Assembly (NCBI RefSeq): GCF_902167705.1
Contig: NZ_CABHMZ010000007.1
Span: 62,001-126,000, forward strand
DNA: 64,000 nucleotides
Source of the DNA: Streptococcus constellatus
GTDB lineage: Bacteria; Bacillota; Bacilli; Lactobacillales; Streptococcaceae
Direction: 5' to 3'
In this document: piece after piece, positions 44,576 to 57,045 of the stretch
Numbering within the stretch: position 1 is the first letter of the stretch
Layout: every line of letters begins with the position of its first letter
Position numbers and translations under genes: made by a program
Notes under the pieces: generated by a model
Told to the model about the DNA's origin: nothing
Seen by the model: only the letters and a program-made list of their open reading frames with translations
Database searches by the model: none

Positions 44576-46810
44576 ATGATTACATCAAAATATGATTGGC
44601 AGATTGCCACAAATTTTTCAGATGAGGACTTTATTAAAAAAGCTAAAAAACTTGGCTTGGAGGCTTCGGTAGCTAATTTGGTTTACCAGAGGGGAATCCA
44701 GACAGAAGAAGCGTTGCGAGATTTTCTAGAGCCTAGTTTGGACCAACTGCATGATCCTTATGAACTGCATGATATGGAAAAGGCAGTGATGCGCATTCGT
44801 CAAGCAATTGAAAACTATGAGCAGATCTTAATTTATGGAGATTATGATGCGGATGGCATGACTTCAGCTTCCATTGTTAAAGAAGCGTTAGAACAACTTG
44901 GAGCAGAGTGTCAGGTCTATTTGCCCAATCGATTTACAGATGGTTATGGTCCTAACGCGAGTGTTTACAAGTATTTTATTGAAAATCAAGGAATTTCACT
45001 CATCGTCACGGTGGATAATGGCGTTGCAGGGCATGAAGCAATCGAACTAGCTCAGTCTATGGGAGTGGATGTCATTGTGACGGATCACCATTCTATGCCA
45101 GAGGTACTTCCCGACGCTTATGCAATTATTCACCCAGAACATTCGGAAGCTGATTATCCTTTTAAGCATTTAGCTGGCTGCGGTGTAGCTTTTAAGCTAG
45201 CGACTGCTCTTTTAGAGGAAGTACAAGTAGAATTGCTGGATCTAGTCGCTATTGGAACTATCGCAGATATGGTCAGCCTAACGGATGAAAATCGTATTCT
45301 GGTCAAATATGGCTTATCCATTTTAAAAAATACGCAGCGGGTTGGCTTGCAGGAGCTTTTTAAGATTGCAGGTATTCAGGAAAACGAAGTGGATGAAGAA
45401 ACGGTTGGTTTTCAGATAGCCCCTAGACTCAATGCTCTAGGTCGACTTGATGATCCAAATCCTGCTATTGAACTTCTGACGGGCTTTGATGAGGAAGAAG
45501 CGCGTGACATTGCCCTGATGATCAACCAGAAAAATGAAGAGCGCAAAGAGATTGTTCAGAAGATCTATGATGAAGCAAAAACCATGATTGATCTCAATAA
45601 ACCTATTCAGGTTCTAGCTGGCAAAGATTGGAATCCAGGTGTTTTGGGAATTGTGGCAGGTCGACTTTTAGAAGAATTGCATCAGCCAGTCATTGTCCTG
45701 AATATTGAAAATGATTTGGCAAAAGGCAGCGCTCGCAGCATTGAAGCAGTCGATATTTTTGAAGCCTTAGACTCTCATCGAGATTTATTTGTGGCTTTTG
45801 GCGGACACGCAGGGGCAGCGGGTATGACTCTTGAGGTCAGCAAGTTAGAAGTTCTCAGTCAGGTTTTGGCAGCTTATATTGAAGATAATCAAGTAGATTT
45901 ATCCACTAAGAATGAGCTCTTTTTGGATGAAGAATTGTCTTTGCCAGATTTGACACTAGAGACCCTCAAAAACTTTGAAAAATTAGCTCCCTTTGGCATG
46001 GACAATAAAAAGCCTATTTTTTATTTGAAAGATTTTAAGGTTGAAAATGCTCGCACCATGGGGGCGGGGGATACTCACCTTAAGCTGAAAATTTCTCAGG
46101 CTGACGCAACTTTTGAAGTCGTAGCTTTTGGTCTAGGTAATCTTGCGACAGAATTTTCCCAAACTAACAACTTAGAGTTGGCAGTTACTCTGTCAGTCAA
46201 CAAATGGAATGGTCAAACCAGTCTCCAGCTTATGCTAGTGGATGCTAGGGTCAATGGGATTCAGCTTTTTAATATCCGAGGTAAAAATGCTCCTTTGCCT
46301 GAAAATGTGCCCGTCCTGCGTTTTTCAGAAGAAATGCCTAATTTGGAAAAGAGCAGAGCAGTTGTGGTGTATGACTTACCTGAGCACCTAAATCAGCTCA
46401 AAGCAATCATTCAGCAAGGACATTTTGAAGCAATTTACTTTAAAAATGAGATTACTCAGCCCTATTATCTGACAGGTTTCGGAACGAGAGACCAATTTGC
46501 TAAACTCTATAAAACGATTTATCAGTTTCCAGAATTTGACATCCGTTATAAACTCAAAGAACTAGCTGCTTATCTCAAGATTGACTCCATCTTACTCATC
46601 AAGATGATTCAGATATTTGAAGAGTTGGACTTTGTTACGATTCAAGATGGAGTGATGCAGGTAAACAAAAAAGCAGCAAAAAAGGCTATTGAAAACAGCC
46701 ATATTTATCAAGAACTCAAGAAAACAGTCAAGGAGCAGGAGCTTATGGCTCTAGGAACAGTGCAGGAAATTTATGATTATCTGATAGAAAAAGATGAATT
46801 TTCAAACTAA
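44576..46810 (+). CDS. recJ: Single-stranded-DNA-specific exonuclease RecJ
   Basis: 744 residues, typical of Gram-positive RecJ with its extra C-terminal domain. DHH-family motifs are visible: YGDYDADGMTSASIV (about 82-96), VTVDNG, VTDHHSMPE (about 167-175), GTIADMVSL, and the DHHA1 motif FGGHAGAAGMTLE (about 412-424). An OB domain follows. RecJ degrades 5' single-stranded ends in recombination and mismatch/base-excision repair. A TATAAT near 44538-44543 suggests its own promoter. Confidence 0.96.
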   Translation: MITSKYDWQIATNFSDEDFIKKAKKLGLEASVANLVYQRGIQTEEALRDFLEPSLDQLHDPYELHDMEKAVMRIRQAIENYEQILIYGDYDADGMTSASIVKEALEQLGAECQVYLPNRFTDGYGPNASVYKYFIENQGISLIVTVDNGVAGHEAIELAQSMGVDVIVTDHHSMPEVLPDAYAIIHPEHSEADYPFKHLAGCGVAFKLATALLEEVQVELLDLVAIGTIADMVSLTDENRILVKYGLSILKNTQRVGLQELFKIAGIQENEVDEETVGFQIAPRLNALGRLDDPNPAIELLTGFDEEEARDIALMINQKNEERKEIVQKIYDEAKTMIDLNKPIQVLAGKDWNPGVLGIVAGRLLEELHQPVIVLNIENDLAKGSARSIEAVDIFEALDSHRDLFVAFGGHAGAAGMTLEVSKLEVLSQVLAAYIEDNQVDLSTKNELFLDEELSLPDLTLETLKNFEKLAPFGMDNKKPIFYLKDFKVENARTMGAGDTHLKLKISQADATFEVVAFGLGNLATEFSQTNNLELAVTLSVNKWNGQTSLQLMLVDARVNGIQLFNIRGKNAPLPENVPVLRFSEEMPNLEKSRAVVVYDLPEHLNQLKAIIQQGHFEAIYFKNEITQPYYLTGFGTRDQFAKLYKTIYQFPEFDIRYKLKELAAYLKIDSILLIKMIQIFEELDFVTIQDGVMQVNKKAAKKAIENSHIYQELKKTVKEQELMALGTVQEIYDYLIEKDEFSN

Positions 46811-46897
46811 ATTTCAGATGAACTATCTGCTTTGAGGAGTTAGTTTTTGTAGTCAAGCTATGAGCCGGACTAAAATTTATTGAAGAATGAAAAGGGA

Positions 46898-47070
46898 GTG
46901 GGACAGAACTAAAAATCGAAAATTTTTAGTTCGTAGTCCCACCCCCGCAAGGGTGATTAGGTGCTCTTCCGAGCTTGAAAAGCGAATGAAGAGTCCAATC
47001 ACCTACTGCGTTATTCGTTTATTACTAAATCTGATAGAAGCTGGGACACTTTTTGCCCAGCTCTTTCTTT
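46898..47070 (+). repeat. Structured intergenic repeat with three nested hairpins
   Basis: Three dyads in series: GTGGGAC (46898-46904) with GTCCCAC (46936-46942), enclosing ACTAAAAAT/ATTTTTAGT; GGTGATT+CTCTTC (46952-46958, 46964-46969) with GAAGAG+AATCACC (46988-46993, 46997-47003); and the terminator AGCTGGG/CCCAGCT (47039-47045/47056-47062) followed by TTTCTTTTT. The GTGGGACAGAA type of sequence is familiar from streptococcal intergenic repeats. A 63-codon frame across it is not credible. Confidence 0.7.
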
Positions 47071-47101
47071 TTATGTAAGTATGGTTATCAGATTGTGTTA
47101 C

Positions 47102-47899
47102 CTACTGCAAATTCACTTTATTTTTGAGGATATAATACGTTCCGGCATAGTAGATAAGCCCTAAAAGAAGAGAGGTTATGACTCCGCTCAAACTACCTAA
47201 AGAAGTTGAAAGTGATGGGAAGGCTGAAACGTATAGATTAGCAGCGATAATCAGAGCAAATTGAATTCCAAAATAAGCTAGAAAGGCTATAGCGGCGCGG
47301 TGGTCTTGGAAGAGTTGACCAATAGAGATAGAAAGATAAATCAATAGGATATTTGGAATAAGAGCTACAAGATAGTATCCAAATGATTTCAATAATTCAC
47401 TAGTAATTTCCCAAAAGTGCTTGCCGAATAATTGTAGAACTGTTCCCATTTCAAATTGTGTATGAGAAGCTACCCCTACGATAAGAACAATGATTCCAAA
47501 GCTAAGAAACAGTGCAAGTGTGCTAAGAATCGTCCATATAACAGCACCGAGTAATTTTGAGAGGATAATTTGATGTTCGTTAACTGGTAAAGTGAGCGTT
47601 AGATATCCTTCTCTTTCATAAACACTATTTTTAAAACGACGAATAATCAGAAAGAGTGTTGAAATGGCAAGTGCTACAAGGAGGCTTGAGAACACTAACA
47701 TTGTAAAGCTAAATATAGTATTCATTGCACTGCTTGCTTCGCTCGTTGAAGACTGCAGTCGATCGAGAAGATTCCTTCCATTTGCCAACTGTCCAAGCCA
47801 AAGCCCGATACTAACGGATAAAAATAGCACGATTCCGTATAAACCTAAATACCACTTGTTCACATTTTTAAATTCGTATTTTAATAAATTCCAAAACAT
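47102..47899 (-). CDS. ABC transporter permease of the GntR-linked exporter
   Basis: 265 residues with about six transmembrane helices (about 18-40, 60-85, 112-137, 168-190, 205-225, 232-255). A cytoplasmic loop contains YEREGYLTLTLPVNEHQIILSKLLGA, a pattern seen in ABC-2-type permeases of YtrB/BcrA-like exporters. Third gene of a minus-strand operon gntR-ATPase-permease. Likely exports a peptide or envelope-active compound; the substrate is unknown. Confidence 0.85.
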   Translation of the reverse strand: MFWNLLKYEFKNVNKWYLGLYGIVLFLSVSIGLWLGQLANGRNLLDRLQSSTSEASSAMNTIFSFTMLVFSSLLVALAISTLFLIIRRFKNSVYEREGYLTLTLPVNEHQIILSKLLGAVIWTILSTLALFLSFGIIVLIVGVASHTQFEMGTVLQLFGKHFWEITSELLKSFGYYLVALIPNILLIYLSISIGQLFQDHRAAIAFLAYFGIQFALIIAANLYVSAFPSLSTSLGSLSGVITSLLLGLIYYAGTYYILKNKVNLQ

Positions 47900-47920
47900 A
47901 GTTAATCTCCTTCTTTTAGC

Positions 47921-48616
47921 TTAAGCTTTAAATTCTTGGCGGAAGAGCTGGTCAATGGATTCACCAGACTCATAGCGAATATCATCTACATTACCTTGTC
48001 GAACAATCTTACCGTTATCAATAAAGATGATTTCATCTAGGATTGGTTCAATATCTGAAATCAAATGCGTTGAAATGAGAACGGAAGCGCTAGGTGAGTA
48101 ATTGTTGATAATCGTCTTTAAAATGTAGTCCCGCGCTGCTGGATCAACCCCTCCAATTGGCTCATCCAGAACATAAAGTTTGGCTTGACGGCTCATGACC
48201 AAAATCAACTGAACTTTTTCTTTATTTCCTTTGGATAATTTTTTGAATGCCAGATTTTCGTCAATATGAAGATCTTGCAAGAGTGCCTGTGCACGCTCTA
48301 TCTCAAAGTCTGCATAGAAAGATTGAAAATACTGCAAAGCATCTTTGACTTTCATATTTTCATTCAGGTAGGTCGTATCTGGCAAATAAGATACGATTTT
48401 CTTGGTTTCTGAAGACGGTTGAAGTCCATTGATGAGGATTTTTCCATCATTTGGCTGGAGCAAACCGTTGATAAGTTTAATCAGGGTTGTTTTTCCAGAG
48501 CCATTTGGACCAAGCAATCCGATAATTTTTCCAGCTTCAATTTCAAAATTGATGTGCTCTAAAGCAGGTGTGCTGCCGTATGATTTTGAGACATTTTTAA
48601 ATGCAAGTAATACCAT
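47921..48616 (-). CDS. ABC transporter ATPase of the GntR-linked exporter
   Basis: 231 residues. Walker A LLGPNGSGKTTLIKLINGL (about 33-51), signature LSKGNKEKVQLILVMSR (about 130-146; K replaces the usual second G), Walker B LYVLDEPIGGVD and H-loop STHLISD. The SKGNKEK signature is characteristic of BcrA/YtrB-type ATPases. It starts 3 bp after gntR and precedes the permease. Confidence 0.92.
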   Translation of the reverse strand: MVLLAFKNVSKSYGSTPALEHINFEIEAGKIIGLLGPNGSGKTTLIKLINGLLQPNDGKILINGLQPSSETKKIVSYLPDTTYLNENMKVKDALQYFQSFYADFEIERAQALLQDLHIDENLAFKKLSKGNKEKVQLILVMSRQAKLYVLDEPIGGVDPAARDYILKTIINNYSPSASVLISTHLISDIEPILDEIIFIDNGKIVRQGNVDDIRYESGESIDQLFRQEFKA

Positions 48617-48619
48617 TTC

Positions 48620-48985
48620 CTAAACTCCTTTTATATAATCTGCAACAATAGTTGGTAATTCTTCTTTGTGATAGCCGAAGCGAGTCATATGTTCCACAAA
48701 GTTTCTTACTTCCTCTTCAGAAAGCTTTTGTCTTGATTTTAAAATCAAATCATGATTATCTGTAACAAAGCGTCCGGCTGTGCGTTGAGAGTAGACAAAT
48801 CCTTCATGTTCCAAGTCAGATAAAGCCCGTTGGATTGTATTTGGATTGACCCCCGCTTCAGCAGCCAATTCTCTAACGGCAGGTAATTTTTCTCCAGCCT
48901 GTAATTGATTAGAGATGATTTGCAATTTAATCTTATCCATAATCTGTAGATAAATGGGTAGATTGTTATCAAAAGTCCAACTCAT
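48620..48985 (-). CDS. GntR-family regulator, YtrA subfamily
   Basis: 121 residues from ATG 48985, which follows AAAGGAGAAATT; an upstream extension to 49030 is not supported. Winged helix at about 10-78 (PIYLQIMDKIKLQIISNQLQAGEKLPAVRELAAEAGVNPNTIQRALSDLEHEGFVYSQR) and a short C-terminal helical tail instead of a full ligand domain, the mark of YtrA regulators. Members usually repress their own ABC operon and respond to cell-wall-active compounds. A palindrome overlaps its promoter. Confidence 0.92.
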   Translation of the reverse strand: MSWTFDNNLPIYLQIMDKIKLQIISNQLQAGEKLPAVRELAAEAGVNPNTIQRALSDLEHEGFVYSQRTAGRFVTDNHDLILKSRQKLSEEEVRNFVEHMTRFGYHKEELPTIVADYIKGV

Positions 48986-49008
48986 AATTTCTCCTTTCTG
49001 TTGTATTT

Positions 49009-49050
49009 TTGTACTAATTAAATAATACAATATCTTTTTGAAAAATGCAA
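49009..49050 (-). promoter_or_regulatory. Promoter and likely operator of the gntR-ABC operon
   Basis: Minus strand -35 TTGCAT (49045-49050), 17-bp spacer, -10 TATTAT (49022-49027). The 22-bp imperfect palindrome at 49009-49030 (arms TTGTA and TACAA) covers the -10, where an autorepressor would be expected to bind. Confidence 0.6.
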
Positions 49051-49143
49051 GCTTTTTTTAAAAAAATTTCAATAATTTTTTTCTTTAGCAAGCAAAACAG
49101 AAATTTAGTATAATAGAAAAGAGATGAATCAAAGGAGAATGCC

Positions 49144-53338
<4,195 letters not shown>

Positions 53339-53397
53339 TTTTAATTTGTTATTCTGGTCATAAAGACCATTTAAATAAAAAGGAGTTTTCATATATC

Positions 53398-54900
53398 ATG
53401 AATAAACGTGTAAAAATCGTTGCAACTTTAGGTCCTGCGGTAGAAATCCGTGGTGGTAAAAGATTCGGTGAAGACGGATATTGGAGCGAAAAGCTTGATG
53501 TTGAAGCATCAGCGCAAAATATCGCTAAATTGATCGAAGCTGGAGCTAACACTTTCCGTTTCAACTTCTCACATGGTGACCATGCAGAGCAAGGTGATCG
53601 TATGGCTACTGTTCATCGTGCAGAAGAAATCGCTGGTCAAAAAGTTGGTTATCTTCTAGACACAAAAGGTCCTGAAATTCGTACAGAATTATTTGAAGAC
53701 GATGCTAAAGAATATTCTTACAAAACGGGTGAAAAAATCCGTGTTGCAACTAAACAAGGTATCAAATCAACTCGCGAAGTGATTGCTTTGAACGTCGCAG
53801 GCGCACTTGATATCTATGACGATGTTGAAGTTGGAAAACAAATTCTTGTCGATGATGGTAAACTTGGTCTTCGCGTTATTGCAAAAGATCCTGCTACACG
53901 TGAATTTGAAGTAGAAGTTGAAAACGACGGTATTATCGCTAAACAAAAAGGTGTTAATATTCCAAATACAAAGATTCCTTTCCCAGCACTTGCTGAACGC
54001 GACAATGACGATATTCGTTTTGGTCTAGAACAAGGAATCAACTTTATCGCTATTTCATTCGTACGTACTGCAAAAGACGTTAACGAAGTTCGTGCAATCT
54101 GTGAAGAAACTGGTAATGGACATGTGAAATTGTTCGCTAAAATCGAAAACCAACAAGGTATCGAAAACTTGGATGAAATCCTTGAAGTAGCTGATGGTAT
54201 CATGATTGCTCGTGGTGACATGGGTATTGAAGTACCATTTGAAATGGTTCCAGTTTACCAAAAAATGATTATCACAAAAGTCAATGCAGCTGGTAAAATT
54301 GCGATTACAGCAACTAACATGCTTGAAACAATGACTGAAAAACCACGTGCGACTCGTTCAGAAGTATCAGACGTATTTAACGCTGTTATTGACGGAACAG
54401 ATGCGACAATGCTTTCAGCTGAATCTGCAAATGGTAAATACCCACTTGAATCTGTAACAGCCATGGCTACAATTGATAAAAACGCTCAAACTCTATTGAA
54501 TGAATATGGACGTTTGTCATCAGTTGACTATGCTCGTAGTTCTAAGACAGAAGTTGTGGCTTCAGCTGTTAAAGACGCTACAAACTCAATGGACATCAAA
54601 TTGGTTGTAACAATGACTGAATCAGGAAATACAGCTCGTTTGATTTCTAAATATCGTCCAGATGCTGACATCTTGGCAATTACATTTGATGAATTAACAC
54701 AACGTTCATTGATGTTGAACTGGGGTGTTATTCCAGTTGTAACTGAAAAACCTGCATCAACTGATGATATGTTTGAAGTTGCTGAAAAAGTTGCTCTTGA
54801 AAGCGGTCTTGTGGAATCTGGCGACAACATTGTGATTGTAGCTGGTGTACCAGTTGGAACTGGTGGAACAAACACTATGCGTATTCGCACAGTACGTTAA
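53398..54900 (+). CDS. pyk: Pyruvate kinase
   Basis: 500 residues. The catalytic barrel has NTFRFNFSHGDHAEQ (about 52-66), LLDTKGPEIRTE (about 90-101), the signature ENQQGIENLDEI with the active-site Lys in FAKIENQQG, MIARGDMGIEVP, and a C-terminal effector domain. It converts phosphoenolpyruvate and ADP to pyruvate and ATP; the family in lactic acid bacteria is activated by fructose 1,6-bisphosphate. Highly biased codons. Downstream of pfkA, ended by a strong terminator. Confidence 0.97.
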   Translation: MNKRVKIVATLGPAVEIRGGKRFGEDGYWSEKLDVEASAQNIAKLIEAGANTFRFNFSHGDHAEQGDRMATVHRAEEIAGQKVGYLLDTKGPEIRTELFEDDAKEYSYKTGEKIRVATKQGIKSTREVIALNVAGALDIYDDVEVGKQILVDDGKLGLRVIAKDPATREFEVEVENDGIIAKQKGVNIPNTKIPFPALAERDNDDIRFGLEQGINFIAISFVRTAKDVNEVRAICEETGNGHVKLFAKIENQQGIENLDEILEVADGIMIARGDMGIEVPFEMVPVYQKMIITKVNAAGKIAITATNMLETMTEKPRATRSEVSDVFNAVIDGTDATMLSAESANGKYPLESVTAMATIDKNAQTLLNEYGRLSSVDYARSSKTEVVASAVKDATNSMDIKLVVTMTESGNTARLISKYRPDADILAITFDELTQRSLMLNWGVIPVVTEKPASTDDMFEVAEKVALESGLVESGDNIVIVAGVPVGTGGTNTMRIRTVR

Positions 54901-54919
54901 TATGTATTACTAAAAGAAG

Positions 54920-54960
54920 CTTATCAATCAATGTTTTGTAGCTTGATTGATAGGTTTTTT
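54920..54960 (+). terminator. Terminator after pyk
   Basis: CTTATCAATCAA (54920-54931) pairs with TTGATTGATAGG (54943-54954), followed by T7. Confidence 0.9.
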
Positions 54961-55054
54961 TAGTTGCAGATGAAAATAGGAATAGCCATTTACTTTTTCC
55001 GCCTTTGTTTATTTTCTGAAAACATGATATAATAATAAAAGAAGAGGAGAGAGA

Positions 55055-55612
55055 ATGGTAAAGAGAGATTTAATTAGGAATGTCATTTTTTTATCTATCA
55101 TTGTGGTAACTATCGTTTGTCTGCGAATTTTTATTTTTACACCATATAGCATTACTGCAAAAGACGCAAATCATTTTTTGCAAGATAAAGATGTTGTTGT
55201 TGCCAATAAAAATGAAAAAATTAAAAGAGATGACTTTGTATTGTACGAGGCAGACGGAAAAGAGTATGTTGGACGTGTCATTGGTTTAGGAAATGATTCT
55301 GTCGTCTATATGGATGATGTACTTTATTTGAATAATAAAATCAAGTCAGAAGATTATTTAACAAAAGATAAGGAAAAATACTTAGCAAAAGCTAATAATA
55401 CTGGCTATTTTACTCATGATTTTACTATCCAGACGTTGACCAAATCAAATACAAATAAAATTCCCACGCAGTCATATTTGATTCTAAATGATAATCGGCA
55501 AAATACGGAAGATAGTCGGAAGTTCGGTTTAATTGCTGAGAAACAAATCAAGGGAGTTATCTCGTTTAGAGTGCTTCCACTTAATCAATTTGGATTTATA
55601 AAAACAAAATAG
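55055..55612 (+). CDS. Signal peptidase I-like protein lacking the catalytic Ser-Lys dyad
   Basis: 185 residues, S26 fold. One N-terminal membrane anchor (about 8-28) is followed by beta-rich boxes including YVGRVIGLGNDSVVYMDDVLYLNN and SYLILNDNRQNTEDSRKFG. The usual box B (GxSMxPTL) is replaced by ITAKDANHFL, putting Asp37 at the Ser position and Ala38 at the Met position. In box D the usual KRVIGLPGD reads GRVIGLGND, so Lys becomes Gly73. Asp and Gly at these positions are what I recall for the pilus-associated SipA of S. pyogenes. It sits downstream of pyk where a normal lepB is common. Perhaps a chaperone-like or regulatory paralogue. Confidence 0.85.
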   Translation: MVKRDLIRNVIFLSIIVVTIVCLRIFIFTPYSITAKDANHFLQDKDVVVANKNEKIKRDDFVLYEADGKEYVGRVIGLGNDSVVYMDDVLYLNNKIKSEDYLTKDKEKYLAKANNTGYFTHDFTIQTLTKSNTNKIPTQSYLILNDNRQNTEDSRKFGLIAEKQIKGVISFRVLPLNQFGFIKTK

Positions 55613-55636
55613 TTTCTACTATTTTGTTTTTTTATT
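55601..55636 (+). terminator. Terminator overlapping the end of the signal-peptidase-like gene
   Basis: Perfect 12-bp stem AAAACAAAATAG (55601-55612) / CTATTTTGTTTT (55619-55630) with a TTTCTA loop and a T-run; the TAG stop codon lies in the stem. Confidence 0.85.
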
Positions 55637-55699
55637 CTTTAGAAAAGGAAGTTTTTGCGATAATTATTAAATTTTTATGGATATATTTGCAAAAAGATG

Positions 55700-55727
55700 T
55701 TGAAAATATAAAAATTTTTGATATAAT
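55700..55727 (+). promoter_or_regulatory. Promoter of the amino-acid importer operon
   Basis: -35 TTGAAA (55700-55705), 16-bp spacer, -10 TATAAT (55722-55727), 28 bp before the first gene with TAGGAGGTG as ribosome site. Confidence 0.75.
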
Positions 55728-55755
55728 GATAAATATTTATTTAGGAGGTGTACGC

Positions 55756-56397
55756 ATGAACTATATTTTTGAAGTTTTGCCAAGCTTATTGAATGGCGCA
55801 TTGGTGACTTTGCAAGTATTTGTTTTAGTCTTAGTTTTATCCATACCACTTGGAATTATGATTTCCTTTTTAATGCAAATCCACTTTAAGCTACTTCATT
55901 GGCTTATAAATATTTATATTTGGATTATGCGCGGTACACCTCTCTTGCTACAACTGATTTTTATTTATTATGTTTTACCAAGCATTGGTGTGCGTTTGGA
56001 TCGGCTTCCGGCGGCTATCATAGCATTTACGTTAAATTATGCTGCTTATTTCGCCGAAATTTTCCGTGGTGGGATTTTATCCATTCCAGCAGGACAATAT
56101 GAGGCAGCTAAGGTTTTGAAGTTTACACCATTTCAAACGATACGGTTTGTTATTTTACCTCAAGTTATCAAGGTGGTGCTTCCGAGTGTCTTTAATGAAG
56201 TGATGACGTTGGTAAAAGACACGTCTCTTGTTTATGCGCTTGGTGTTTCCGACTTAATCTTGGCTAGTCGGACTGCAGCTAATCGTGATGCGAGTTTAGC
56301 ACCGATGTTTATAGCGGGGGCTATTTACCTTATCTTGATTGGTCTTGTGACGATTGTATCGAAGCAAGTTGAAAAGAGATATAGTTACTATAAGTAG
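55756..56397 (+). CDS. Amino-acid ABC transporter permease
   Basis: 213 residues from ATG 55756 (AGGAGGTG upstream); the longer frame from 55624 would cross the promoter. Five membrane helices of the HisM/GlnP type, with IWIMRGTPLLLQLIFIYYVLPSIG and the EAA loop AAKVLKFTPFQTIRFVILPQVIKVVLPSVFNE (about 117-148), which contacts the ATPase. First gene of a permease-ATPase-binding protein operon for a polar amino acid; cystine or glutamine-type substrates are possible. Confidence 0.93.
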   Translation: MNYIFEVLPSLLNGALVTLQVFVLVLVLSIPLGIMISFLMQIHFKLLHWLINIYIWIMRGTPLLLQLIFIYYVLPSIGVRLDRLPAAIIAFTLNYAAYFAEIFRGGILSIPAGQYEAAKVLKFTPFQTIRFVILPQVIKVVLPSVFNEVMTLVKDTSLVYALGVSDLILASRTAANRDASLAPMFIAGAIYLILIGLVTIVSKQVEKRYSYYK

Positions 56398-56406
56398 GAG
56401 GCGCTT

Positions 56407-57036
56407 ATGTTAGAATTAAAGAATATTAGCAAACGGTTTGGCGAAAAGCAAATTATTTCCGACTTGAATTTAAAGGTGCCAGAAAAGCAAATTCTTGCCA
56501 TTGTAGGACCGTCTGGCGGCGGGAAAACGACATTACTGCGGATGTTAGCTGGCTTAGAAACAATTGATTCAGGTGACATTATTTACAATGGCGAAGAGCT
56601 TCCCTTAGATGAACTTGAAAAACGTAATTTATTGGGATTTGTGTTTCAAGATTTTCAGCTATTTCCACATTTAACGGTTCTTGAGAATTTAACGTTATCA
56701 CCCATTAAAACAAAAAATTTTACAAAAGAGGACGCAGAAAAGAAAGCAATTGGCTTGTTGACACGATTGGGACTAGCAGAATATGCAAAAGCGTATCCTT
56801 ATTCTTTATCAGGTGGTCAAAAACAGCGTGTAGCTTTAGCTCGTGCGATGATGATTGACCCAGAAATTATCGGTTATGATGAGCCAACTTCCGCATTGGA
56901 TCCGGAATTGCGTCTTGAAGTTGAAAAGTTGATTCTTCAGAATCGTGAACTAGGAATGACGCAAATTGTAGTGACCCATGATTTGCAGTTTGCAGAAAAT
57001 ATTGCAGATACGATTCTCAAAGTGCAACCTAAATAG
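56407..57036 (+). CDS. Amino-acid ABC transporter ATPase
   Basis: 209 residues, somewhat short for the roughly 240-residue PAAT ATPases. Walker A IVGPSGGGKTTLLRML (about 31-46), Q-loop FVFQDFQLFPHLTVLENL, signature LSGGQKQRVALARAM (about 135-149), Walker B IIGYDEPTSALDPE, H-loop VTHD. It lacks the C-terminal extension seen in some family members. It lies 9 bp after the permease and 9 bp before the binding protein. Confidence 0.94.
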   Translation: MLELKNISKRFGEKQIISDLNLKVPEKQILAIVGPSGGGKTTLLRMLAGLETIDSGDIIYNGEELPLDELEKRNLLGFVFQDFQLFPHLTVLENLTLSPIKTKNFTKEDAEKKAIGLLTRLGLAEYAKAYPYSLSGGQKQRVALARAMMIDPEIIGYDEPTSALDPELRLEVEKLILQNRELGMTQIVVTHDLQFAENIADTILKVQPK

Positions 57037-57045
57037 GAGGAGAAT

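Noticed and set aside
46887..47078. 63-codon ORF in the recJ-ABC gap
   Set aside because: It crosses all three hairpins of the intergenic repeat; the codons are imposed by the palindromes.
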